The notes under the pieces are model-generated. The model was not told the DNA's origin and searched no databases. It saw only the letters and a list, made by a program, of their open reading frames with translations. Shown here piece by piece: positions 33,745 through 43,653 of a stretch of 64,000 nucleotides of DNA. Each line of letters opens with the position of its first letter. Positions within the stretch are counted from its first letter, which is position 1. The position numbers were made by a program, and so were the translations under genes. The stretch is from Tillandsia leiboldiana (Eukaryota; Streptophyta; Magnoliopsida; Poales; Bromeliaceae): assembly GCA_029204045.2 (NCBI GenBank), contig JAQNDB010000110.1, forward strand, positions 62,001 to 126,000. Reading direction: 5' to 3'.

Positions 33745-34950
33745 AGGGGCGGCCCCGCGCGGCACCAGCCCGCGCGGGCGCCCCCTCTTGCGGGCGGCCC
33801 CGCGCGGCCGAGCGCCGCGCGGGCGCGCTGCCCGCGGTGCGGGGCGGCCCCGCGCGGCACAATCCCGCGCGGGCGCCCCCTCTTGCGGGCGGCCCCGCGC
33901 GGCCGAGCGCCGCGCGGGCGCGCTGCCCGCGGTGCGGGGCGGCCCCGCGCGGCACCAGCCCGCGCGGGCGCCCCCTCTTGCGGGCGGCCCCGCGCGGCCG
34001 AGCGCCGCGTGGGCGCGCTGCCCGCGGTGCGGGGCGGCCCCGCGCGGCACCAGCCCGCGCGGGCGCCCCCTCTTGCGGGCGGCCCCGCGCGGCCGAGCGC
34101 CGCGCGGGCGCGCTGCCCGCGGTGCGGGGCGGCCCCGCGCGGCACCAGCCCGCGCGGGCGCCCCGCTCTTGCGGGCGGCCCCGCGCGGCCGAGCGCCGCG
34201 CGGGCGCGCTGCCCGCGGTGCGGGGCGGCCCCGCGCGGCACCAGCCCGCGCGGGCGCCCCCTCTTGTGGGCGGCCCCGCGCGCGGCCGAGTGTCGCGCGG
34301 CGCGCTGCCCGCGGCGTGGGGCGACCCCGCGCGGCACTTGCCCGCACGACGCCCCACCCGCGGCCGGCCCCGCGCGCAGCGATGCGCGACGGCGCCGCCC
34401 CCCCTCCTCCCTCCTCGTGACCAACAAAAGAAAAAAAAGAGAGGGAGATTCCCCCAAACGGAAACGTTTCCGACTCACCTCGATGTGCGAAAGAGGAGGA
34501 GAAGGAGGGATCGTCCGCTTGCCTCCACCGGTCCACCCTTGCCCGTGCGCTTGGTTATTCTTTGCCGGCGGCTACGAGGGAGGAAGAAGAGGAAGAAGAA
34601 AAGAGGCGGCCACCAAAAGACAAAGAAAAAGAGGAACCCTAATCCTCTTTCCCACACGGCTATATTTATATACTAAAGGAATTAGGGTTTACCTTAAAAG
34701 GTGTGCGGGCTGCCGACACGGATCCCGAGGCGTCTAAGGGGGGCCCCAACTTCGAGAATTAATTCTGGTCAGACCGGGAGTCGGAAAAATAAACCGATCG
34801 CGCCCCCGTTCTCCGTTTCGCGAGCCCTTCCGCCTAAAAATGTCCGCGAGTCCCGACGGACTTTCCGGAAAAACACTAAAAATTGTCCCACAGTCGGACA
34901 GTCGTAAGAAAGGGATAACGGAAAGGGTAACGGAAAAGCCAGGTCTTACA
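33745..34950 (-). repeat. Partial D LTR in the second duplicate
   Basis: About six and a half 95-bp units (to about 34370), the 5' splice-like site and TATA-like region, and the LTR start at 34950. It lacks all of the LTR's hairpin and U5 parts, so it is not a complete LTR. Confidence 0.88.
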
Positions 34951-35377
34951 TGACTTTTCCTACTAATCAAGTTTCTTCCAAGTCTTCTTCTAAGCTTACA
35001 GGTATTGCATTCAAATCAACAAAGGAAGGAGATAGCGACTCGAACTCCGACGATGAAATCTCTTTTGACGATTTTGAAGAACAACTGGCGCGGATCACAA
35101 AGAAATTTCGTCAGAAGTTTTGGAAGAACCGAACCGATGGATCTTTATCCTCGAAACCGAAAAGTTCATCTAAAGGATCATCGGGCTCTAAATCCTCTAA
35201 ACTCAAAAGATTTGCAAAACCTTCTAAAGAAAAAGAAAAAGATGAATTCGAAGAGGAAATCCAACGCTACAGATGCAAAGGCTATGGCCATATTTCAACG
35301 AATTGTCCTTTTAAGAAATCATATAAAAAGAAGGCTTTGCAAGAAAAAACTTGGGACAATTATTCTTTCGATGAATC
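34951..35377 (+). pseudogene. gag: A3 gag, middle part (second duplicate), cut by F
   Basis: Repeats the 33571 fragment and goes on through a Ser/Lys-rich linker to the first zinc knuckle region. This reads YRCKGYGHISTNC after an Arg that replaces the first Cys (A1 has CYRCKGYG). It matches A1/A2 Gag up to WDNYSFDES and breaks at 35377, where F begins after GAATC. The rest of A3 lies beyond the window. Confidence 0.88.
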
Positions 35378-35703
35378 TGTAGTGGCCCAGGTTCCCATGC
35401 AACCTTTTTCCAGTGAATCCACAGTTAGAACACCTAGTGTTGGTGTATCTGGCCGATGGTGCATCAAAGGGATGTCACAGATGGACCCTGTGTGTTATCT
35501 TTAGCTGTGTTGGCCTTCGGCTATATTTGCCGAAATTTTTAAAAGGTTTTAGGCCAAACAGAGGTTGGAAATGGATTCAGCACGGAAAAACGCTTGAAAA
35601 CGGCTATTTGCTTGTTTGATTCTGAGTCCGGATGCCCAAAAACGGACTCCCGGAAGTTTTTATTGGTTTTTGGTGCATGGGAGGGGCCGTAGACCGCCGG
35701 CTG

Positions 35704-36203
35704 CCACGTGGTGGCCTGTCATTGGCCAGATTTTAGCGCGCGGTCCACGGAGCAGCGCGGCTGGGTGCACAGACCCGGCGCACGGACACGTGGCACCGCC
35801 TGATTGGCGGGCTCAAGGCGCGCGGTCTACCGGGCGAGCGCGGCGGTGCATGGACCAAGGCGGGGGACACGTGGCATCCTCCGGTTGGTCGGTGCACGCG
35901 GCGCGGTCCACGGAATTCCAAAGCTAGATGCGTGGACCGGGTGTAGGGGACACGTGTCACCCTCTGATTCGCGGGCGCAGCGGGCGCGGTGCACTGGGGA
36001 CGTGCCCGGCGCCTCGGGATGCGTGCGCACGTGGGAGCCACGCCACGCGACCGGCGCGGGCGCCGACCGGTCGGCGGGTCAACCGGGCTGGAAACGTGGC
36101 GCCCGCTCATTGGCGGGCGCCAACCGCCTTTTTTTGCGGGGGGAGGCCACGTAGCAGCCTGTGAGTGGCCCGCACAGCTGTTTGCTGTTCGGCGGGTCAC
36201 GTG
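35704..36203 (+). promoter_or_regulatory. G-box/CCAAT-type tandem units in F
   Basis: CACGTG at 35787, 35868, 35951 and 36028, and related sites (CACGTGG, AACGTGG, CACGTAG) near 35705, 36092, 36148 and 36198. Early spacing is 81-83 bp, then it shortens. Several units also have TGATTGGC or CATTGGC about 15 bp downstream. CACGTG is the plant G-box (bZIP/bHLH) and ATTGG the reverse of CCAAT. The run ends about 140 bp before the TATA box. Confidence 0.6.
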
Positions 36204-36340
36204 GCATCACCGGGTGATTTCGGACGTGAACAGTGTTGGGCCGGGCCCAACACTGTAGCAGCCCGAATGTACCGGGCGCCCGAAAGTTGGGCACAAAAGC
36301 CCAATGAGAGGATTTTTTGGCTTTTTCCCGGGTTGAGGCC

Positions 36341-36348
36341 TATAAATA
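36341..36348 (+). promoter_or_regulatory. TATA box of F
   Basis: CCTATAAATAGG context, a strong plant TATA box. Supports F as a + oriented LTR with U3 upstream. Confidence 0.7.
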
Positions 36349-37211
36349 GGCCAATGACACTTCATTTTCGGGCTTTTCCCAAGCTTGTTAGCCTGTGTGC
36401 CCTTTATCAAAGTTGTTGCTCTCCTTGTTTTGCATCTTGCGGAGGAAGCCCGGAATTTTTGGAGGCCGCGGCGTCGACAACTTCGGCATCGTAGCACAGA
36501 GCGACGATATACTGTTGGAGGCCCGTTTTCGTCGCACTTCAGTCTGAGAGGTCTACAGAGCTACCCCGACTGTATTTTTTGGACGATTATCATGGCGTTG
36601 GATTCTCGAGAGGTAGGCCTATGTTTTTTGTATTGACCACCTTCCTCGGATCTGAGCTTTTATGGGGGTTCCTAGTACATTTTTAACCCCCATTGCTACA
36701 GGATTTCTCTCTTGACAGCAGCACATTGTCGGATTTTATTCTCCGGGCTCGAGCGTCGGATCGAGATGAACCTGTACACTTTTTTCATCTACTCGTCGCC
36801 AGGATTATCATCATATTTTTCATGGATTTTTTCGAGACCTTCCAAAAGGTATACTATTCCCTTTTTATCTGTGCAAGAGTTTACAATTGTGTGGTTGTGA
36901 TTGTTTGTGCACCTGTACTGTGGATTTTGTAACTCGGCCTACGGGCCTCGGAATTGGACGTGTAGGTACCCGTTTCGAAGGTCTCGACGCGACCATCGCT
37001 GTGATATTTTTATTGGAATTTTCTGGGCACTTTCAGCAGGTGAAATAAGTGTATCTTTGGGACTAATTTTCAGATTGTGTTATTTGGGGTAAATTTTGGA
37101 ATAAAGTGTAATTGTGAACCTTGTGTTGTACCCAGGAGAGTTTGCGGGTATTATTGGACTCGTTGGATTCGGAGTGGTTGTTTTCTTGGTATTTTCAGCT
37201 GTGGGACTTTG

Positions 37212-38373
37212 TGTTGGTTTTTATAGATATTAAGGATCCACATGGATCTAAATAGGTACTATCAAACAACTAGAGGGGGGGTGAATAGGTGTAATACTTA
37301 AAAACAAATCTCAGTGCAAAATAAAAACCAATGCGGAAAATGAAAATAGCACACCGAGATTTACGTGGAAACTCCAATCCAGGAGAAAAACCACGGGACC
37401 AACACGCAATAACAATCCACTAAGAATAGAAGAATAACAAGGTGATTACCGACTCCACGGACTCCAACCCCTCCTTCAACTTCTTCGGATCTTGCGCTCA
37501 CCGATTGCACGTCCACTGCACACGTTCGAATCCACGAACGCCACTCGAATCCACGAGCACACGTTTCGAATCCACGAAACGCCATCAACACACCGAATCC
37601 ACAATGCTACGTCGAATCCATGACGCAAACTTATTAAAAGCTTCGATGGTGATCCTTTGCTTAGATTATCATTGAAGAACCGTAGAAGGAATCTCTAAGC
37701 AAAGACTAGATCAATTCGACAAAAGATAGATCTTGGAAGAACCACCGAATTGACCTAAAAGAGGCTAAAAGAAGAACGATAAAAAACCTAGCCTCTAGGG
37801 TTGCTCTCAAGTGTTTTCTTAATTAATCGGTAGTTCTTGAGAAACCCTAAGTGTCTATTTATAGGTTAGAAACCTTTGGAAAGAGATAAGCATCAAAAAC
37901 TGACTTAACAGAATTTTTCCCGCACGACGGTCCGGACTGGTTCAGGACTGTCGTTTTTTTTCAGCAATTCCAGAAAAAACAAGGTTCGGGGTCCGGACTG
38001 GAATCCACGGTCCGGACTGGATTAACAAAACAGTCCTGAACAGAATTTCCAGTCCTGAACGGATTTCCTGAAAAAATAGTTTTTGACTTTTATGCAATGA
38101 AAACTTATCCAAGTGTTTCTAAACTACTCAAATGTATTCGGATCACCAAAATTATTTAGTTAACCGTACCTGATCATTCCGAATCCATTTTCCTTGAGAT
38201 TGATGTAATTGATCCACAATTCTTCATCTTCAATCTTCAAGACTCAAAACACTGAGTGTCAACTTGAGCTCTTGTTGAATCTTCTCTGAGTCTTTGATTG
38301 CTGATTGACAATTTGATCACTTCAAGACTCCGACTCAACTCACGAAATATGCTAACACAAAAAAGCCGTAACA
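37212..38373 (-). repeat. A4 3' LTR
   Basis: About 1162 bp. The palindrome cluster (37928-38062) uses GTCCGGAC like A3, with some copies decayed to AGTCCTGAAC. TGGATT-loop hairpins: CGTTCG/CGAACG (37523-37540), then CTCG/CGAG, CGTTTCG/CGAAACG, CATTG/CGGTG (two G-U pairs in sense) and CGTCA/CGACG (one broken closing pair) up to about 37626. TATA-like sequence near 37855-37862. Confidence 0.87.
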
Positions 38374-38630
38374 ATCTCCCCCTTTGGCAATTTCGTGACA
38401 AAACCCAAAAATACATAAAACGCTCAAGACACTCATCTTAAACCAAAAAATCGAAACTCAATGTCATCACCAAAACATTGACTTTCTTTGCGTGAAAGAT
38501 CCAATAAACAAAAATTACATTTGAACCAGTCTTAGAACAAACTCTATGACTTAGGATTTGGAGTCTTAAAGTGATGTAGATCCTGCAAAACAAAACTCCA
38601 AACAAATCAAAAGTCAGTTGTCAGAAATTA

Positions 38631-38790
38631 AAATTATATCCTACATTTGATTCGTTCTTTGTGTTCTTTTTGTTTTTCGGCTCCTTTTTCATCATCTCTT
38701 TTCTTTATCAAAATTATATCCTACATTTGATTCGTCCTTTTGGTTCTTTTTGTTTTTCGGCTCCTTTTTCATCATCTCTTTTCTTGTTCT
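38631..38790. repeat. 80-bp tandem duplication in A4
   Basis: AAATTATATCCTACATTTGA occurs at 38631 and 38711, and the following 60 bp repeat with few changes. A1 and A2 have one copy. Confidence 0.8.
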
Positions 38791-39399
38791 CCCCCTATCT
38801 TGAGCATCTCTGTTCTCCCCCTATCTCTGTTCTCCCCCTATTTCTGTTCTCCCCCTTTTTGTCACAAATTGTCAAACAGTGAATATAGGCAAAAAGAAAT
38901 CACTAACAGCATTAGTTCATAGAGAAAGAGAGATAAAAGCTCAGTTCCGGTATATAACAAAAACGCAGATTTTGTACTGGTCCTCGAAGGCAAAAATCAC
39001 AAAAATTCTTGAAACAAATCCAAATTTTGAAATCTTTCAAATACCGATTTGCATTCCATCAAGAAAACAATTTAAGTGCTTGAAAATAATATGAGATCAC
39101 ATAGATGTCATTCAATCCAATTAATTTTACAAAAATTAAAAAGATTTACTCCGAAATCATGAAAAACAAAGATAAGACATTATAAACCGTTTTTCATATT
39201 ATATACGTCAAACACAAGTCATCAAAAATAATCTTAAGATCCAAAGTCTATCAAGATGTAACGGATTTACAAAGATGACTTACAGAGATTTCCAAATGAC
39301 ATCAATTTTGAATTTTACCATTCTAAATTGAGATATGCACTAAAATACCTATGGGTGGCTCTTTGAGCATCTTTCAACTATCCCACCTTATACCAACCA

Positions 39400-39975
39400 T
39401 GTGACGCCCCACTTCCCAGGGGGTCACCCATCCTAGAACTACTCTAGCTCTAGCACGCTTAACTCTCATGTTCCTCTTGGATCTTGCTACCATCCAAAAT
39501 GCTATAGCCGGGTTAGAGATTTAGTCCTATTATATCATTTATATATAGGACTAATCCAAATTTCGGGGGTGTCACATTCTTCCCCCCTTTAAGCCCTGAC
39601 GTCCACGTCAGGCTCAAGCACACTCACAAACACCAGGCGATGTGAGACTCGTCTCGCTAGCCTTAGCTGACCTTGTAGGGAGCTGCACTCCACCTACAAC
39701 GGTCATTAGCCGGGGAGCCACACTCTACCCGCTATATAACCCTGGCTCAGCCGAGACTCATCTTACATTTCCGGCTGGTGAATGTCTCTGATACCAACTG
39801 TGACGCCCCACTTCCCAGGGGGTCACCCATCCTAGAACTACTCTAGCTCTAGCACGCTTAACTCTCATGTTCCTCTTGGATCTTGCTACCATCCAAAATG
39901 CTATAGCCGGATTAGAGATTTAGTCCTATTATATCATTTATATATAGGACTAATCCAAATTTCGGGGGTGTCACA
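39400..39975 (-). mobile_element. Cassandra-like TRIM retrotransposon
   Basis: 576 bp with 177-bp direct terminal repeats (39400-39576 and 39799-39975) that I can tell apart at one base. They start TGTGACGCCC and end GTGTCACA on the plus strand. Target duplication AACCA (39395-39399 and 39976-39980) restores the A-family sequence exactly. The internal 222 bp has no ORF but shows a polypurine tract (minus strand, near 39577-39590) and a tRNA-Met PBS (39786-39796, minus). Very short LTR elements with 5S rRNA sequence in the LTRs are the Cassandra group; the 5S match is visible here. Confidence 0.9.
39411..39464 (-). other. 5S rRNA-like segment in TRIM LTR (left)
   Basis: On the minus strand it reads AGTTAAGCGTGCT, then GTTCTAGGATGGGTGACC and CCTGGGAAGT. 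These correspond to the A box, intermediate region and C box of plant 5S rRNA genes, the internal RNA polymerase III promoter. The right LTR has the same at 39810-39863. The rest of 5S rRNA is diverged, so it is not a functional rRNA gene. Confidence 0.85.
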
Positions 39976-40594
39976 AACCAGGAGATTGTTCAAAAATTAA
40001 GAACTTTGAATATGAATCTCCGAATGCTTCAACTAAAAATTTCAAAAAAAAATATTTTTCAAGCATCAAAACATGTGGTAGCTTCACACTCAGATCGGAC
40101 GACCGGGGTGGCAGCTCTTTCCAACATGTGGTGGTAGTTTTCACACTCCTTTCGGATGTAACTCTTTCCACATCTTTTGCAATTCATTTCATTACCCTTG
40201 TAAGAAAATGCAATCTCTTATGTGAAAGAATTAAATCCTAAATTTTAGTCTATCGGTTGTCTCATGTTTATCACAATGAATTCACACAACCGAGATAGGT
40301 TAAGCATCTAAAGGTTACACATGATTACCAAAATTTGATGTATATAACTATCAAAAACTCCTATAATGAAGTATCTTCAAGAATTATGATTATAGAGTAA
40401 AGTTGATAATTCATATAAAATTAAATTAGAGTGATTGAAAGTGAAACCCTTTTTATTCAATGTACTTGTTCGTTAAAACCCTTTTGTTCAAAAACAAAAC
40501 ATAAAAACGAAGAGCATTGAAAACATGTAATGCGGAGATTTAGAAAAATATGAAAGAAAAACCAATCAAAGCATTACATACAGTCATAAGCTAT

Positions 40595-41213
40595 TTAGAA
40601 CTTAAGACAAGGAAAGATATCACCTTTCCGAATCCAAAATCGTCGGATTTTGGGTTGTCTTGATTCATTGTGGTTGGGAAATGACAGCTTTGACTGTTGA
40701 TCCACCTTAGGTCTTTGCCTCGCAATGATCCACTTGTATGAATGATGTTGTGGCTCGGACCATTGGTGGTTTGAGTGAACTCCTTTGACTTGATGAGTCT
40801 TTTGATTCCGTTGAGTTCGCTCCGTAGATGAAGTTGCCGAAGAATTCCTCTTTCTCTTTTTCGGGCACATCTTCATCAAGTGTCCTTCAAGTCCACATTG
40901 GTGACAAGTTCTTCCCTTCAACTTAGTTGTGGAACTTGAAGCCTTCACAGTTTGGTTCTTTTTAAATCCCAAACCAACCTTGCTAGTTTGACCTAATCCA
41001 AACATACAATCAAGTTTCTTGGAACCGGTTGAAATCCTTTGTATGTCGGATTTGAGTTGATGAACTTGCTTGGTCAAAGCTTGGTTGGTGACATGAATTT
41101 CCTCAAACTGGTTTTCTAGAAAACCAATCTTGTCCATATATGATTTAGCGTTTGTCTCCGATTGGTTTCGCTCTTCTTGGAGGATTTTATTGTTATCCAA
41201 TAAACGTTCTCAT
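40595..41213 (-). pseudogene. gag: A4 gag, C-terminal fragment
   Basis: About 200 codons matching the coiled-coil end, second zinc knuckle (CHQCGLEGHLMKMC) and basic tail ending FPCLKF of A1 Gag. The frame is already open when cut at 41213 inside the coiled coil by C. No stop before the natural end. Confidence 0.9.
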
Positions 41214-41780
41214 TGTTGGGTTATATGTAATGTAGATCTAAATAGGGGAAGAAACACCTAGAGGGGGGTGAATAGGTGTAAACGTATAAACACTCAAAAA
41301 TCGTTGCGATAAAAACCCAATGCGGAAATAAAAAATAACACGCAAGATTTTTACGTGGAAAACTCCATCACCGGAGTAAAAAACCACGGGACCGATAACA
41401 CGGCAGAAATCCACTAGAATTAAAACACGTACAAGGTGATTTACCGTACACACTTACGACTCAACCTTTTCCATACGCTCCTAGAGGATCTTCTCCGCTC
41501 GCTCCGCGACGTTTCTCGAATCCACGATCTGCGCCCAACGCCGAATCCACGGCGTCCAACGTCGAATCCACGACGTCCGACCGAATCCACGGTCTGCACC
41601 CAACAGCACCCTTCGAATCCACGAACGTGCCTCGCTCCGAATCCACGAGAGCGGTTGAACCTTGAATCCACAAGGACACGCGAATCCACGCGCCGATTTT
41701 GGGGAAATCGTTGTTTTTGGGTGGTGATGATCCGCCGAATACTTAGATCAAAGATAGATCGGAAATACCATCTAAGTATT
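41214..41780 (-). repeat. C 3' LTR, end part
   Basis: R/U5 part of the LTR, starting TGTTGGGTTA on the plus strand. It shares with A elements the line CTAGAGGGGGGTGAATAGG and the hairpin array but is otherwise diverged. It ends at B's target site GTATT (41776-41780); the U3 part resumes at 58060. Confidence 0.87.
41538..41692 (-). other. TGGATT-loop hairpin array (C)
   Basis: Seven hairpins whose plus-strand loop is AATCCA (TGGATT in sense). Stems: ACGCCG/CGGCGT (41538-41555), ACGTCG/CGACGT (41559-41576), GACCG/CGGTC (41579-41594), TTCG/CGAA (41612-41625), CGCTCCG with CG-A-GAGCG (41633-41653, one bulge), CCTTG/CAAGG (41660-41675) and CGCG/CGCG (41679-41692). A weak eighth lies at about 41515. 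Most stems differ from those of the A elements; the loop does not. Confidence 0.78.
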
Positions 41781-42241
41781 TGTCACGCCCCGGGGGTTTA
41801 ATTTCGCGGAAACGATTCACAAAAGGTATGGGTTTGGCGTGTATAATTTTTTTTTTGAAAAACCTTCTTCCCCGGCGCGTGCCCAGACCCGCCGCATATA
41901 CTGGATCACTCTGCAAACGGACAGAGTCTCCCCTGTATATGCACGGCGTCGCGACACATACAATGTCCAAAAACGGATAATCATTCAATCACAACGGTTC
42001 AAACATACATCCATTCACGAAATGCTAAATAAATCTCACGGCCGATCAGTTTAAAAGGATAAATCCACAGTTGTTGAAACGGCGCCCACCCGGCGCCCAT
42101 ATTTTGAAAACACCTTTCGAAAGCAACATAAACCCAGAGGTTTTGGAAAACAGTGCCCACGCGACACTTAGGTTTTAAAATCCCTTTTCGAAATCCATAA
42201 ATCCACAAGGTTTTGAAAACGGTGCCCACACGACACCTAGG
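41781..42241 (-). repeat. B left LTR, first part
   Basis: U5 end of the LTR: terminal hairpin ACTCTG/CAGAGT (41908-41927) and three GTGTG-type hairpins (42081-42097, 42152-42168, 42221-42237). The stems are GGCGCC/GGCGCC, AGTGTC/GGCACT and GGTGTC/GGCACC in sense; the last two contain G-U pairs. It stops at A2's target site CTAGG (42237-42241). Confidence 0.9.
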
Positions 42242-42570
42242 TGTTACGGCTTTTTGGTATTGGCATATTTCGTGAGTCAAGTCAGTGAGTTGAGTCAGAG
42301 TCTTAAAGGGATCAAATTGTCAATCAGCAATCAAAGACTTAGAGAAGATTCAACAAGAGCTCAATTTGACACTCAGTGTCTTGGATCTTGAAGATTGAAG
42401 TTGAAGAATTGTGGATCAGTTACATCAATCTCAAGAAGAAAGTATTCAAAAGGATCAGGTATGGTTAACTAAATAATTTTGGTGATCCGAATACTTTCTT
42501 ATAGTGTAGAAACACTTGGATGAACTTTTATTTGCATAAAAATCAAAAACTGGACATGGGACATGTTCAG

Positions 42571-42793
42571 GATCCGGATCAGATCTTGCAATCCGGATCC
42601 CGAAGGGTACTTGTTCATTGGCAATTTCAATCCGGATCCTAGGCCATTCCGATCCGGATCCCGAACATGGGACTTTGCTGAATTGCATGAACGATCCGGA
42701 TCGGACCTTGCAATCCGGATCCCGAACCCTTGGTTTTCTGGAATCGTCAATCTCGTTACGACGATCCGGATCGCAGTAAATCCGATCCGGATC
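42571..42793 (+). promoter_or_regulatory. GATCCGGATC palindrome cluster in A2 U3
   Basis: About nine sites of the type GATCCGGATC or AATCCGGATCC in 220 bp, ending 67 bp before the TATA box. The 3' LTR copy (47573-47795) has lost two sites to single changes (CCGGGTCC and ATCTGGATCC). Same layout as A1 and C; A3 and A4 have GTCCGGAC instead. Confidence 0.62.
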
Positions 42794-43119
42794 GCCGTCC
42801 TGAAAATTTCCAGATAAGGTATGTTTTTGATTCTTATCTCTTTCCAAAGGTTTCTAAACTATAAATAGACACTTAGGGTTTCTCAAAAACGTGGGAGCTA
42901 CGGCCGATCAATTTATAAAACACTTGAGAGCAACCCTAGAGGCTAGGTTTTTATCGATCTTCTTCATAGCCTCTTTTAGGTCAATTCGATGGTTCTTTCA
43001 AAAACATATCTTTTGTCGAATTGATCTAATCTTTGCTTAGAGATTTCTTCTACGGTTCTTCATTGATAATCTAAGCAAAGGATCACCATCGAAGTCAATA
43101 TTCTTATCGACTGAGTTTG

Positions 43120-43202
43120 CGTCGTGGATTCGACGTGGCATCGTGGATTCGGTGTGCTAAAGGCGTTTCGTGGATTCGAAGCGTGTGTTCGTGGATTCGA
43201 AC
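43120..43202 (+). other. TGGATT-loop hairpin array (A2)
   Basis: CGTCG/CGACG (43120-43135), CATCG/CGGTG with one T-G pair (43139-43154), CGTTTCG/CGAAGCG with one T-G pair (43164-43183), GTTCG/CGAAC (43187-43202), all around TGGATT. Repeated in the 3' LTR 5002 bp downstream (48122-48204). Starts 253 bp after the TATA box. Confidence 0.76.
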
Positions 43203-43618
43203 GTGAGCAGTGGACGGGCAAAACGGTGGAGCGCGAGGTCCAAGAAATTGAAGGAGGGGTTAAATCCGTGGAGACGGTAATCACCTTGTTATTCTTCTTT
43301 TCTTAGGGATTGTTATTGCGCGGATATCCAACCGGTCAGCGCAAGGTCCGAAGAAGCTGAAGGAGGGGTTGAGTCCGTGGAGTCGGTAATCACCTTGTTA
43401 TTCTTCTATTCTTAGTGGATTGTTATTGCGTGTTGGTCCCGTGGTTTTTCTCCTGGATTGGAGTTTCCACGTAAATCTCGGTGTGCTGTTTTTATTTTCC
43501 GCATTGGTTTTTATTTTGCACTGAGATTGAGTTTTTAAGTATTACACCTATTCACCCCCCCTCTAGGTGTTTGATAGTACCTATTTAGATCCTTGTGGAT
43601 CCATAATAACTCTGCAAT

Positions 43619-43629
43619 TGGTATCAGAG
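43619..43629 (+). other. Primer-binding site of A2
   Basis: TGGTATCAGAG two bases after the LTR. Confidence 0.85.
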
Positions 43630-43653
43630 CGGGTTTTAGGTTTATCTATCTTG

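Larger units (their letters stand above)
32365..35124. repeat. 1380-bp tandem duplication across the D/A3 junction
   Basis: Positions 32365-33744 and 33745-35124 match at an offset of 1380 with few differences. The unit runs from inside the 95-bp array, through the rest of the D LTR and the TGACT target copy, and about 170 bp into A3 gag. The internal junction (near 33745) joins gag TTTTGGAA to GGGGCGGCC. The matching place at 32365 reads GGAGCGGGGC, so a few bases of homology were available. It arose after D's insertion. Confidence 0.9.
35378..37211 (+). mobile_element. F: probable LTR of an unassigned retrotransposon
   Basis: 1834 bp between the break in A3 gag and the start of A4. It begins TGTAGTGGCC directly after GAATC, a good candidate target copy. 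It has a clear TATA box (36341-36348) preceded by tandem units with CACGTG. No coding frame is recognised; the open frames over 35616-36497 follow the GC-rich repeats. Its 3' side is interrupted by A4 at 37212, so no second LTR is seen. It could be a 5' LTR or part of a solo LTR. Confidence 0.6.
38374..40594 (-). other. A4 non-coding 3' region
   Basis: Polypurine tract at its left end, several more AGGGGGAGAA-type tracts (about 38787-38860, minus strand), an 80-bp tandem duplication (38631-38790) and the conserved A/C block (39349-40170) split by the TRIM. No credible ORF. It aligns by eye with 9482-11140 of A1. Confidence 0.75.
37212..41213 (-). mobile_element. A4: A-family element, 3' half
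   Basis: Minus-strand relative of A1. The 3' LTR starts on the plus strand with TGTTGGTTTT, matching A3's LTR end; the target copy would be CTTTG at 37207-37211. The internal region holds the polypurine tract, non-coding 3' region and C-terminal gag. It stops at 41213, where C was inserted (candidate target CTCAT, 41209-41213). The rest lies beyond the window. In LTR end and palindrome type it belongs with A3. Confidence 0.85.
42242..43616 (+). repeat. A2 5' LTR
   Basis: Palindrome cluster with GATCCGGATC (42571-42793), TATA box TATAAATA (42860-42867), hairpin array (43120-43202). Ends CTCTGCA where the 3' LTR has CTCTACA, followed directly by the PBS. Confidence 0.93.

Noticed and set aside
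33570..34676. Gag fused to an Ala/Arg-rich domain
   Set aside because: The join is the internal junction of the 1380-bp tandem duplication; the second half is the GC array.
35616..36497. Possible host coding exons in the GC-rich part of F
   Set aside because: Frames are short and overlap on both strands, follow the G-box repeat units, and sit upstream of a TATA box.
39411..39464. 5S rRNA gene
   Set aside because: Only the internal promoter half is similar, it is bounded by retrotransposon LTR ends and repeated in the second LTR; it belongs to a Cassandra-like TRIM.
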